From NCBI GenBank assembly GCA_018238155.1, contig JABCTZ010000033.1:1-64000 (forward strand): a stretch of DNA of 64,000 nt, given 5' to 3'. Made by a program: the position numbers and the translations under genes. How positions within the stretch are numbered: position 1 is the stretch's first letter; every line of letters starts with the position of its first letter. Shown one piece after another: positions 37,292 to 47,103 of the stretch. This DNA is from Candidatus Heimdallarchaeota archaeon. GTDB lineage: Archaea > Asgardarchaeota > Heimdallarchaeia > JABLTI01. The notes under the pieces were generated by a model, which worked only from the letters and a program-made list of their open reading frames with translations, searched no databases and had not been told where the DNA came from.

Positions 37292-39676
37292 CTATTCTTC
37301 TCTCAAACTAGCTGCTAACTCTTGGTTAGTATTAAATAACGTTCCAGGGATTGCTGCAATGAAAGTTGTTCCTAATGCAAATACGAAAGTAATCCAAACT
37401 GCAGTCCAACTAAACATATATGGCAATGTTTGTGCGTATTCTGATATTAGATGTAAAAAGGCTAGTGTAAGAGGAAATGCTAAAAGAATTCCACCAAGAA
37501 ATGCTATTGGAGTTAGCACTCCATTTTCAATTTCAGTTATTAGAAAAATTGAGAAGTTAGAAAAACCATAGGCACGCATCAGAGCGAATTCTCTTGTTCT
37601 CTCGAGAGATGAAATGAAAGTTGTGTTGAATATGGCTATAAAAGCAACAATGAAACCCAATATGACTGCAACAAAAGCAATTTCTTGTTCTACACCTATT
37701 ATTTCCATCATTAGCTTCAAGAAAAATTCATGCGTTGTTGCGAAGCTAATATTTGAGTCGTCATTATTTAATGATGCAACAACCTCTTCTTGAAATCCCT
37801 CTTCTACTATCATTCTTACAGCTGAGTAACGTATGAAAGGACCTAGTCTTGTCTTTAAATAATCTATTTGAACTATCACTGAAGTTGGAATCGACCAAGA
37901 ATTTACTACACCAATAATAGTGAATTCAAGTTTCTCCTGATAAAACCAAACGGTAATATTATCTCCTAGTGTTAATCCTAAATTATTCATTATTCGTGCA
38001 TTAATCATACATTCGCTCGATCCCTTTTCAGTAAATCCACTTCCTTCCTTAAAGGCGAAGGTTGTCATATTGCTATTCCAAGGTTGCCCTTCTAAGAACA
38101 TAAACACAGATTCATTACTTGTAGACATTGTTGCAAACCTAAAATAGGGTTCAACAGCTTCAACATGAGAAAGATTTCCATATGAATTTACAATTGCTTC
38201 TGAAACAGGTGAACAGAAATTTGCTTCTATGTCCCAGTTGATTGACTCATTAATACTTTTTGGAATTTGATTGTTGGCTATATCAACAGTAGCTACTAAA
38301 CCAGAACTTAAGGCTAAAGCACTCATCACTGAGATTATTGTCATCCAAGTACGTATTTTTTCTCTGCTCAAATTCCTGATACCAATTCGAGGTATCTGTG
38401 GCAAGTATTTTGTAAACAAGATATAATCCAATATTGATTTCTTAGTTACATCTGTAGTTGTCTTCCCTCGCAAAGCTTCGTAAGGGTTCATTTTTGCAAC
38501 GCCAATTGTAGGAATAACGGCAAATAGCAGTATTGAGCTCATAGCCAGAATACTAACCCAGAGAATCGTAAACCAATTAATGCTTAGAGCAATCACTGAA
38601 ACTCCCCAAGAGCTACCCAAATTCATTGTTATTAGAGCCAACACTCCATAAGATGCGCCTATACCTAATAGGCAACCAAATGCTCCTAATATCGCTGCCC
38701 GGAGGAGAAACATACGAATGATAGCTGAATGCGGAAAACCAAAGCTGTGAAAGACACCTATCAAACTCCTTTGTTCTGAAACAAAACGACTCATAATAAT
38801 ATACATTACAAACCCACAAATTATGATGGTTAGAATCGCACAAACACTAAGGTATCTCGAGATAAGCTCCGCAGTATCCATTAATACTGCTCGAACTGAC
38901 AAATCTCGAGGATAATTAACAAATGTAAGTGGAGCTCCGTTTAAAATACAGTGTGCACGAATTTTTTCACCAATTGCTATTGAGTCCTCGATAGCTGCTT
39001 CTTCATCTAAATATACTAACAGACTGTTGTAAAGACCTGCAGGCATTCCATGCAACTCTCTTGTAACAGTTTCTGTTGTCCAAATAACTGCTTTACTTAC
39101 CAGCTTGAAATTTAACCATTCTATTGAATGAACTAAGCCTACAATTTCAAACGTTTTTTTCCCGGTAAGACCTTTCACAGTGATATTATCACCAAGCTTC
39201 AAACCAACTTCTTTTGCAAAGCTTTTTAGAATCATTACCTCTTCAGCTTTGCCAAGTAATTCACCTTCATAAAGTACTATTTGATTTACTCGAGGTAAAG
39301 CTGAATTATTGATACCAATAAAAACTACCGGAAAAGTTTCCTCTAGGTCCATTGTCGCTCCTTTTGAAACGACTCTTCTCTCAACTAGAGCAGAATTATT
39401 TGTCTCATCTTTCACGATGGTTTCAATTTGTTGAAGAAGTGTTTCATTGAAGACCTTTGTTTGAAAGTCAATATGAGCAAGAGCTAAATTTTCAGATTCG
39501 TTATAAAGTGACAATTGAAGTGAATCTGAAGTACTCAAAAAAGCAATTGGAAAAGCAGTTACTAACATTACTGCAATAATAGTTGTCATGCTTCTTGTTT
39601 TCTTCTGAAAAATATCCCTTATTGCAGATTTAGCAATTAATGAGCTTCTCTTAACTCTATTTGAATCTTTAACCAT
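37292..39676 (-). CDS. FtsX/MacB-type ABC transporter permease (duplicated form)
   Basis: 794 residues in two similar halves. N-terminal helix (TTIIAVMLVTAFPIAFLSTS), a large extracytoplasmic MacB-type domain (about 50-260), three helices forming the first FtsX domain (about 275-400), another helix near 440, a second extracytoplasmic domain, then the second FtsX domain (about 665-790). This LolC/E- or MacB-like duplicated layout is used for lipoprotein, lipid or peptide export and for mechanotransmission, rather than solute import. AGGTG precedes the ATG. The ATPase gene lies 20 bases upstream, forming one operon. Confidence 0.88.
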   Translation of the reverse strand: MVKDSNRVKRSSLIAKSAIRDIFQKKTRSMTTIIAVMLVTAFPIAFLSTSDSLQLSLYNESENLALAHIDFQTKVFNETLLQQIETIVKDETNNSALVERRVVSKGATMDLEETFPVVFIGINNSALPRVNQIVLYEGELLGKAEEVMILKSFAKEVGLKLGDNITVKGLTGKKTFEIVGLVHSIEWLNFKLVSKAVIWTTETVTRELHGMPAGLYNSLLVYLDEEAAIEDSIAIGEKIRAHCILNGAPLTFVNYPRDLSVRAVLMDTAELISRYLSVCAILTIIICGFVMYIIMSRFVSEQRSLIGVFHSFGFPHSAIIRMFLLRAAILGAFGCLLGIGASYGVLALITMNLGSSWGVSVIALSINWFTILWVSILAMSSILLFAVIPTIGVAKMNPYEALRGKTTTDVTKKSILDYILFTKYLPQIPRIGIRNLSREKIRTWMTIISVMSALALSSGLVATVDIANNQIPKSINESINWDIEANFCSPVSEAIVNSYGNLSHVEAVEPYFRFATMSTSNESVFMFLEGQPWNSNMTTFAFKEGSGFTEKGSSECMINARIMNNLGLTLGDNITVWFYQEKLEFTIIGVVNSWSIPTSVIVQIDYLKTRLGPFIRYSAVRMIVEEGFQEEVVASLNNDDSNISFATTHEFFLKLMMEIIGVEQEIAFVAVILGFIVAFIAIFNTTFISSLERTREFALMRAYGFSNFSIFLITEIENGVLTPIAFLGGILLAFPLTLAFLHLISEYAQTLPYMFSWTAVWITFVFALGTTFIAAIPGTLFNTNQELAASLREE

Positions 39677-39696
39677 TATGAAGCACCTAGGAAACT

Positions 39697-40401
39697 CTAT
39701 TTGAGATTGATTGTTTTTCTTTCGTCCTTGACGATTTTACCAGACTCGAGATGTAACACTCTATCAGCAAATTTAGTAATGCTCTGATCGTGAGTAACTA
39801 AAATAACTGTTTTCGATTTCTTTTTGCAAATTTCGCGAACAAGTTCAATGATTTTTATTCCTGTTTCTTGATCAAGTTGCCCTGTAGGCTCATCCAATAT
39901 AACTACTTCAGGATCTTTAGCTAAGGCTCTAGCAATTGCTACTCTCTGACGTTCTCCACCAGATAGCTGTGATGGAAAATTATTCATTCGATCTGTTAAA
40001 CCAACAATTTCCAATGCTTCCGTTGATTTCTTATTTAGCTCTTTACCTTTGATACCAACTAACTCCATCATTAATTGAACGTTCTCAATTGTAGTAAGTG
40101 TGGGTATTAGCGAATAAAATTGAAATACATAAGAGAGTTTTTCTTTGCGGAATTTAGTTAGTTGTGAGGGGGAGAAATCAGTTATAATCTCACCGTTTAA
40201 AGACACTTTTCCAGAAGTTGGATAATCAATACCTCCAAGAATATTTACTAGTGTAGTTTTTCCGCTTCCAGATGGACCCATAATAAACAATATTTCGCCT
40301 TCATTGATACTGAAACTGACTTCTCGTAAGGCATGCACAATAGTCGTTCCTAAATGATAGTCCTTTGTCAAACCTTCAGCTTGGATATAATAATCAGCCA
40401 T
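39697..40401 (-). CDS. LolD/MacB-type ABC transporter ATPase
   Basis: 234 residues. Walker A GPSGSGKTT (42-50), Q-loop around FQFYSLIPTLT (93-103), signature LSGGERQRVA (146-155), Walker B VVILDEPTG (166-174) and H-loop VTHD all intact. FYSLIPTLTTIENV and ALAKDPEVVILDEPTGQLD are characteristic of the LolD/FtsE-type subfamily that pairs with FtsX-like permeases. GAGG lies upstream of the ATG. It energises the adjacent duplicated FtsX permease. The exported or extracted substrate is unknown. Confidence 0.93.
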   Translation of the reverse strand: MADYYIQAEGLTKDYHLGTTIVHALREVSFSINEGEILFIMGPSGSGKTTLVNILGGIDYPTSGKVSLNGEIITDFSPSQLTKFRKEKLSYVFQFYSLIPTLTTIENVQLMMELVGIKGKELNKKSTEALEIVGLTDRMNNFPSQLSGGERQRVAIARALAKDPEVVILDEPTGQLDQETGIKIIELVREICKKKSKTVILVTHDQSITKFADRVLHLESGKIVKDERKTINLK

Positions 40402-40612
40402 TCTGTTTCCTCACAAATTTCTCAGAAGTTTCCATTATTTTGAGTGTTTTTTTTAATAATAAGGATTTTCATTCTAATTTTCCATCAAATATTTGATGAT
40501 TATTCAGTTTATCCACAAATGAACTTGGATATTATTAAGCTGTAATTTAAAATTGAAAAAAATAAGGTGAGAAAGAAAAAAATAGAGAAAAAATAATTCA
40601 TGTCTAAATGAA

Positions 40613-43600
40613 CTATTTTTTGTTTCGTTTTTTAACCATTATCGTTGATCCAATTGTAGCTCCTAATAACGCAATAATGTATACTAGAATAGGTATATTT
40701 GTAATACTTGTAGGAGTTGTTGGAGTAGGAGTTGGTGTTTCTGTTAAGGGGGCAACTATTGTAAATGAAATTAAATCTGTAGCAATATTTCCACTAGTAT
40801 CTGTTGCAACTATTTTCAGGTAATATTTACCTGGAGAAAGAAATGCAATATCTCCAGTGTCTACAATAGCTGTTTCATTTAGAAATAGCTCAATAGTGAT
40901 TGCTGTATCTTCATCTGAATATTCGTAAGTATAATGAACAGTTTCTGATTCATTGTAGATTGCGTTGTTTTCTGGCGTTAAGAAAGAAATCTCAGGTGCA
41001 GTAGTATCTTCAACAGTGACAGTAACAGTTTGAGTATTACTTTGTCCCCAGAAGTCAAATACGATTATGGTATAAACATACACTCCAAGCGATAATCCTA
41101 CAAGAGAAATGCTTAGAGTTTCTTCCAAAGTACTCCAAGCGATATCTTCCAGTATTACTAAACCATCACATTTTATCGTGTAATTTTCTGGGTTATCATC
41201 TGAAATGATCCAAACCAATGTTTGAGAATCATCTCCAAACTCTAACACAATATTGCCATTCGCTGAAACAATTGGTGCAGCATAATCAGGGTCAATAGAA
41301 AACGTCACTACCGATATATCATCAACAGAATCAAGAGCTACACCTTCAAATGTACCAAAAACTGTAATACGAACACGATAGTTTGTTCCTTGTGATAATT
41401 CATGTGTATTCCAAAGATAGGTTGTTGTTTCTAATCCTGAAATAATTGTGTACCAAGTTTCACCATCAGTAGTATATTCAAGTAAAACTTCAAAAGTAAT
41501 TGATTCATCACTTTTTGATATATCCCATGAAATTGGGCAAAAATCGTCAATTTGTTCCCCACCATTTGGGTAAAGCAAATCTACACTAATTGAAGGACGA
41601 TTATCGATTGAGAAGATTCCTGAGGAGTCATCTACATCTACAGTCAAGGTATTAAGCGCAATGATATGTAATCGAACCATGGATGAATAGACAACAGTTG
41701 TTGTATCCCAATCGAAAGTCAAAATATCCTCTGAAATTGTATCATCAATTAGAACCCAAACAGGTTCGCCAATTGCAACTGAATAATAGAGCTCATAGCC
41801 AGCAATAAATTCATCTGGATCATCAATTACCCAGCTTATAGTTATTACTTCATCATAAGTAAATCCTGCCAGAGGATAGATCAATGATACATCAGGTATA
41901 TCTTCGTTATCAATTTCAAAAACGAAATTACATTCATCTGAAACTAGTGCACAATAACCATCATAGGCATAAACGATGAGTGATACTGCTTGTGAATCAG
42001 CAATTCCATTAATATCCCAAACATACGAATTATTCGTTAAGTCTTGAACTATGAGAACCCAACCACCGCCTTCGATTTGATAGCCTAGATTATATGTTAA
42101 GCTATCACCATCAGGATCGGAACCGGACCACTCGATGAGAATAGAATTTTCAAAAGTTCCTCCCAGATTTGGAGAGTCAAGTGTTACTTCCGGTGGACGA
42201 CAAACAACTGTGTATTCAAAATTTCCGGCATTAGAATTTTTGATTTCTATCCAATTACCGTTTGAATCTTCCACAGTGATGTGCCACTCAATTGTCGTAC
42301 CATGCTCATGACCGGGTAAATTTCCATACCAATTATCTGGATCACCCAATCGTTCCAATAGATTAACAGTATTCCAACCTGCACCTCCATCATCAGAATA
42401 AATAATCAAAGCGGTAGTAATATCAGCCTCATCAGCAATTTCAATTTCAACTAAAGGTGTATCATCTTCAGATGGTGCATATCCATCTCCGTCTGTATCA
42501 AGAGTGATTACTGGTTCACCTGCTTCGGGAGGTAGGTAATCTAGAGTATTGTATTCCCAAGGAGTAGAGCTCTTAGATTGTAATAATGGGTTTTCAGTAG
42601 GAGTATTTCTGAATATTGGCACTCCAAAACGCATGTCTGTTCCCATATCATAATGGAAATAATCACCACTATCATCATCATGTAGATAATAAGTTGTTTT
42701 TACGGAATCAGTTTGTGAATCATCATGTTTGAAACTGGATTCAATAGAAGCAGAAATAGTCGTTTTTCCTAGACCAAGTTTCACTGTAGTTTCATAGCTG
42801 ACACCAATTGAAAATTCATGACTCATACTGCTAGAGGAAATCTCTTCATGGGTACTCTCAATGTATCCTGCTCCACCTTGAAATTCACCATTTGTTATAT
42901 CCCAAGCAACCATTGAATCATACAAACCGGTATTGATGTTGGGATTCAATTGTTTCCAAGCTTCAGGTGCATATTGATGTGATACTAAAACATTTTCAGA
43001 ATAATCTATTCCAAAGTATATTATTGGATCAGAATATACAATCACTCCATCGGAATACAATGTTTCGGTACAATGAATTTCCCATAAAAATACTTCTCTT
43101 TCACCCCAATACATATCACCATATCCTGGACCGACGAGTTCTTTTTCGTCATTATTGATTGAGGATGACATTTCCAAAGTATCGATATCGGTATTGGACC
43201 ATTCATATTCAAAACCGTATCCAAAATCTAATCCGAATTTAGCTTCTGCACCAATATTGAAAAAAGAAGCATCCAATTCTGCTTCAAATCCTAAGGCAAC
43301 ATCTACACTAAAGGAATTTGTTCGTGTTACCTCTGTTTGCTCAGTAAATGTGCTATGACTGTCGTCACCGGGAGGATCATAAATAATGAGATAAAGATTA
43401 CTCCCTAAATCCATTTGGCCTTCATCCAGCTTTGAGCTCAGAGAACTAATTTGTTTTGAAAAGTTAAAAGTTCTAGTTGACTCTGAAACTTTGGTGCTTC
43501 CAACATATCCTCTTAGATCTGCTCGAACCATACCATGAAGCTCATCCATTGATGCTCCTAAATCAGCAGTTTTAGAAACAGAAGAACCCATAGTTGTAAA

Positions 43601-44143
43601 AGTAGCACCAAATTGAACTGTTGGCACAGAACCTGCTTCACTGATAAATAATTTGACATTATCTAAATCAATAGCGGAATATCTAAATGAAAACACATTA
43701 CTACCTTGTGGAAAAGTAACCAAACCATTATTACTTGGAGACATCCAAGAAACGGATGGATCAGGCACATATTCTTCTACTAAAACAAAGTTATGTGTAT
43801 TACTCCCACTTGATGTTGAACCTCCATGACTCCCTCTCTCATACCCCCCTCTCTCTGCTGTTAATAAGAAACTAATGGGTGGTATAGAAACAGAATAACT
43901 ACAAGTAACTGTATAATAACCGTTACTACTCGTAGTTGTTGTTCTCCGAATAGGTACTAAATCGTCATCAATTGTTAACACCACTGTTGCTCCCGAAAGA
44001 CCAACACCACTTGTATTCCTTACATATCCATGGAAATTCACTGAACCTCCATCAGCACTATCAACAAATACTAAACTAATATTACTAATAAAGCAAGCTA
44101 ATATAATCAGTGCAATTGCTTTTTTACTGTTTTTTAAACACAT
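40613..44143 (-). CDS. Large anchored surface protein, paralog of the one at 24117
   Basis: 1,176 residues from the ATG at 44143, which has GAGG at 44152-44155. A TTG at 44176 would put that site inside the gene. It shares with 24117-27062 the signal peptide, the carboxypeptidase-regulatory-like domain (NFHGYVRNTSGVGLSGATVV), the unrecognised beta-rich core (LYLIIYDPPGD, TEQTEVTRTNSFS, GPGYGDMYWGEREV, HQYAPEAWKQLNPN), the DTDGDGYAPSEDD loop and the Ig-like tandem. It adds about 200 residues: two further Ig-like domains and a Thr/Pro linker (PLTETPTPTPTTPTS) before the anchor helix and VKKRNKK tail. It is exported; the core function is unknown. Confidence 0.83.
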   Translation of the reverse strand: MCLKNSKKAIALIILACFISNISLVFVDSADGGSVNFHGYVRNTSGVGLSGATVVLTIDDDLVPIRRTTTTSSNGYYTVTCSYSVSIPPISFLLTAERGGYERGSHGGSTSSGSNTHNFVLVEEYVPDPSVSWMSPSNNGLVTFPQGSNVFSFRYSAIDLDNVKLFISEAGSVPTVQFGATFTTMGSSVSKTADLGASMDELHGMVRADLRGYVGSTKVSESTRTFNFSKQISSLSSKLDEGQMDLGSNLYLIIYDPPGDDSHSTFTEQTEVTRTNSFSVDVALGFEAELDASFFNIGAEAKFGLDFGYGFEYEWSNTDIDTLEMSSSINNDEKELVGPGYGDMYWGEREVFLWEIHCTETLYSDGVIVYSDPIIYFGIDYSENVLVSHQYAPEAWKQLNPNINTGLYDSMVAWDITNGEFQGGAGYIESTHEEISSSSMSHEFSIGVSYETTVKLGLGKTTISASIESSFKHDDSQTDSVKTTYYLHDDDSGDYFHYDMGTDMRFGVPIFRNTPTENPLLQSKSSTPWEYNTLDYLPPEAGEPVITLDTDGDGYAPSEDDTPLVEIEIADEADITTALIIYSDDGGAGWNTVNLLERLGDPDNWYGNLPGHEHGTTIEWHITVEDSNGNWIEIKNSNAGNFEYTVVCRPPEVTLDSPNLGGTFENSILIEWSGSDPDGDSLTYNLGYQIEGGGWVLIVQDLTNNSYVWDINGIADSQAVSLIVYAYDGYCALVSDECNFVFEIDNEDIPDVSLIYPLAGFTYDEVITISWVIDDPDEFIAGYELYYSVAIGEPVWVLIDDTISEDILTFDWDTTTVVYSSMVRLHIIALNTLTVDVDDSSGIFSIDNRPSISVDLLYPNGGEQIDDFCPISWDISKSDESITFEVLLEYTTDGETWYTIISGLETTTYLWNTHELSQGTNYRVRITVFGTFEGVALDSVDDISVVTFSIDPDYAAPIVSANGNIVLEFGDDSQTLVWIISDDNPENYTIKCDGLVILEDIAWSTLEETLSISLVGLSLGVYVYTIIVFDFWGQSNTQTVTVTVEDTTAPEISFLTPENNAIYNESETVHYTYEYSDEDTAITIELFLNETAIVDTGDIAFLSPGKYYLKIVATDTSGNIATDLISFTIVAPLTETPTPTPTTPTSITNIPILVYIIALLGATIGSTIMVKKRNKK

Positions 44144-44151
44144 TTCTTTTA

Positions 44152-44220
44152 CCTCTGAAATAACTAATTTCTCCAAATTATTTTAAAACTAAGAGAAATA
44201 TAGTGGAAGCAATATATAAT
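44152..44220 (-). promoter_or_regulatory. Likely promoter and ribosome binding site of the 40613 surface gene
   Basis: On the minus strand ATTATATATT (44211-44220) is a good archaeal TATA box. A transcript start about 25 bases downstream (near 44190) would leave a leader of close to 45 bases carrying GAGG at 44152-44155, with eight bases to the ATG. No BRE could be judged. The rest of the upstream gap to 44479 shows nothing coding. Confidence 0.5.
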
Positions 44221-44479
44221 AATTTCTATATGGTTTTTTTCTTGAAATTAGATAATAATTATTGACTCATTCTATGATAATTATTAAAATAATCCAATTA
44301 GAATAGCATTGTTGAAAATTGGAGAAATCAGCTTGTTTAGTTAATTGCTTATAACATATTTTAACGATATTCTTGGAATTTCTGTGAATATTTTTACAAG
44401 AAAAAGCAAGAAATAATCAAAAAGCACTGATAAGCAGAATTGCCTAAATGGTATCCGAAAAAAGTATTTAATTGAATAC

Positions 44480-46669
44480 TTAGGACATCATTTCTTCTAT
44501 ACTCCTCTCTAACCATTTATAGAAAGTATCATTCGCTTGTAGAAGATTCATAATTTTAGTTTCATTTGTATATAGGTAATCTTTAATCTCTTTTGCAAAG
44601 GAATTCAATTTAGAAATTGAGTCATAATTCTCTTGGTTTGCTATCATTGCGAGATTTAAATCAGGGTTAACATTTTGGAAGAGGATAATATTATTTCCTC
44701 TAGTAATTGAAAAGTAGGGGACATGTGTTCCAAAGAGTTCGTTTCCGAAAGAGTTTATTGCAGCAATGAAATTTGATATAAGATGTTTATCCATCATTCT
44801 CTCATCGAACATCTTTGTGTATACTGCAATACCGGCATTATTCAATAATAGAATTAGTTTTATATCAGCTTTTCCAGGCTGAAATTCCGTTGGTAGTGCA
44901 ATAATTGCATTAAGCCCTTGATCAATAATATTAATGAGATGTGCAAGAGCAGTATCCTTATTGGTTGCAATTTCATTGAAAAGAGTTTGTCTTGGAAACT
45001 TTTCTTTCTTAGGTTGAGCGCCATCATTTTCTTTTTTCTCTGTAGAAATAGTCAAGATGAAGGAGAAGAGTTCACGAAGCATAGCGGTTATTTTAGTTGC
45101 TTCTTTGTTGGTTGTTTCCGGTATGGCGTCTAGATATTCTCTCGCAATTTGATAATTATCTAGAAGTATTTCGTAACTTGCTAACAACGCATTTTTGATT
45201 GCCAAATAATCTTCTCGCTCTAATTTACCAATGAATGAAAGAAGCTCTTTTAGACGTTTCTTGGAGGCATTTAGATAACGATTTCTTTTGGCCATTTTAT
45301 AAAATTGAAATTCAGTTAATGTTATATTGAAAAGTGCTGTTACGATGTTTAGATAATTGTTCTCTTTATTTACATAATAGAGGTACTCTGAACCCCATTT
45401 GGTTGCTTTTTCATAATTTATTTCTAAATCCGTATAGTAGTAAAGGTTCGCCCCTGCAAAATTTCCCATATTCTTTGGTGTTGGATTTTCTTCAGTTTTT
45501 TTTCGTAAAATTTCTAGATACTTTTTAGCAAGAAGAGGGTCCTCAAGGGAAATTGCATTCACTGCAACAGAATAGACTCTAAATGGTGTTGCTAGTTCTT
45601 CATTTTTCTCAATGAGATTAACAAGTTTCAGGAGCATTTCTCGAGCTTCATTAACTGCTTTGATTTCCATCTTAAGACTTATGAGATTACTTAGAGTAGT
45701 AGCAATTGATTGATGATCTTCTGATTCATCTAGAAATTCTAAACTCTTTTCAAATGCTTCAATTGAACGATCAGTGTCAATAATTGTAAGCATGACTGCA
45801 TAGTTGTGATAGAAATTTGATTTCCATTGTTTCCTTCCAAATACACTTGATAATAACGAAATTGCTTTCTCTAATTGTTGGACTGCTTTTTGTGGTTGAC
45901 TTGCAGAATAGTAGATATTAGCACTTACATAAGCTATTGTGCATTTCGAGAAAGTACTTTGAGCTTGTTTCAAAACTTTTTGGACATCATCTTCTTCGAA
46001 GAAACTTACTGCAGCATCAACATTAATTATTGAACTTAAGGTATTTGCATATGATAAAATCAAGAGGATAATCTGTTCAATTAAAAAGATGATTGGTTTA
46101 TCTTTTATCCAATTCAGAGATTGCTTCCAAATTTTCTCTGCATTCGAGTAGATTTCCTTCACTTTATCATAATCTTGTTTTTGTATATAATATCTTAGCT
46201 CAAAATCAAAACTTTGCAAGTCGAGAATGATCTTTGCTAATTTATCTGCAGAAATAAGGCGGTTGAAAGTTTGATTTCGCTCTTCATCAGACAAACGTGT
46301 AAGAGCAAGAACAGAACCAATATCTTCAAAATTGCCTTTATCAGTTTCGGACTGAATTTTAGAGAATTGTAACTCGTGTGATTTTGGAAAGAGTTCAATC
46401 AATTCAATGATCTTCCCCTTCCTTTCGGTATCTTGAGCAACTTGTGCAAACATTATGAAAACAAGAGAAGAAATGTCCTCGTTTTGATAGGTAGTAAGAT
46501 AGTCTAATAAACCAAAATAAAATCTTTCATAGATGTTTTCTAACTCTTTGTTGTTCTTTATTATCCTAAGAATTCCTGATTTCTCTACTGGTGAAATAAC
46601 AGCAAAGAGATCTTTGTATTCTATTGGTACAATATCTGTTGCATCAAAGCTCATTTTTTCAACACTCAT
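44480..46669 (-). CDS. TPR-repeat protein with C-terminal longin/roadblock-like domain
   Basis: 729 residues, cytoplasmic. Residues about 100-540 are helical pairs with TPR spacing (for example CTIAYVSANIYYSASQPQKA, NFYHNYAVMLTIIDTDRSIE, ATTLSNLISLKMEIKAVNEA). The C-terminal about 160 residues turn alpha/beta: IKLILLLNNAGIAVYTKMFD, ISNFIAAINSFGNELFG, YFSITRGNNIILFQNV, LNLAMIANQ. This matches the Asgard longin/roadblock-like domain often paired with GTPases. It probably acts as a scaffold linking protein partners to a small GTPase. A 67-base relic of the C-terminal coding region is found at 61608-61674. Confidence 0.72.
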   Translation of the reverse strand: MSVEKMSFDATDIVPIEYKDLFAVISPVEKSGILRIIKNNKELENIYERFYFGLLDYLTTYQNEDISSLVFIMFAQVAQDTERKGKIIELIELFPKSHELQFSKIQSETDKGNFEDIGSVLALTRLSDEERNQTFNRLISADKLAKIILDLQSFDFELRYYIQKQDYDKVKEIYSNAEKIWKQSLNWIKDKPIIFLIEQIILLILSYANTLSSIINVDAAVSFFEEDDVQKVLKQAQSTFSKCTIAYVSANIYYSASQPQKAVQQLEKAISLLSSVFGRKQWKSNFYHNYAVMLTIIDTDRSIEAFEKSLEFLDESEDHQSIATTLSNLISLKMEIKAVNEAREMLLKLVNLIEKNEELATPFRVYSVAVNAISLEDPLLAKKYLEILRKKTEENPTPKNMGNFAGANLYYYTDLEINYEKATKWGSEYLYYVNKENNYLNIVTALFNITLTEFQFYKMAKRNRYLNASKKRLKELLSFIGKLEREDYLAIKNALLASYEILLDNYQIAREYLDAIPETTNKEATKITAMLRELFSFILTISTEKKENDGAQPKKEKFPRQTLFNEIATNKDTALAHLINIIDQGLNAIIALPTEFQPGKADIKLILLLNNAGIAVYTKMFDERMMDKHLISNFIAAINSFGNELFGTHVPYFSITRGNNIILFQNVNPDLNLAMIANQENYDSISKLNSFAKEIKDYLYTNETKIMNLLQANDTFYKWLERSIEEMMS

Positions 46670-46858
46670 TTTAAAGATAACTTGAATTCAACTCTACACA
46701 TTCTAATTTCTTTCGAACCCTAAATTAAAGTTCTTTAGGTAAAGCTATTTTAGTTGAAATTACAGTTCATTTTTGACTTCAGGTTCACATTTTTTTTGGT
46801 TTAATTTTATTTAAACAGTTCTTCTTATATCATAAATAATAATTATTTCTAGAAATAA

Positions 46859-47103
46859 TATTCCAATATAGTTCTAATCTCAGAGAAAGAAATTGAAAAA
46901 CCAATACTTGAATTTCCTTGTGATCTTTTTATCTTCTCTCAAGAGAAAGCAATTGAACTACTCAAAGCAAGTAATTTCATACTCAAAAATGCATTGCTAA
47001 CTGGAGATATTTTGTTAGATAACTTAGCAATAACAGATGATTTGTTAGTAATATATAAGTCACATGCAAAACCTGTTCTAAATCAACTTAGTATAGTAGA
47101 TTT
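46859..47103 (+). pseudogene. Probable nucleotidyltransferase (MNT-like) 3' fragment
   Basis: The plus frame opens after a TAA at 46856 and reads VLISEKEIEKPILEFPCDLF, IFSQEKAIELLKASNFILKN, ALLTGDILLD. This is the pattern of the C-terminus of bacterial/archaeal nucleotidyltransferases ('..l.s..e.e.p..fP.dl.v.s.ee...l......fl..al..G..ly'). The catalytic GSxxRG and D-x-D part is absent, and the frame then runs into the antisense of the AlkD-like gene. I read it as a stranded remnant. An intact HEPN/MNT pair exists at 63029-63725. The rest of 46670-46858 holds nothing recognisable. Confidence 0.4.
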
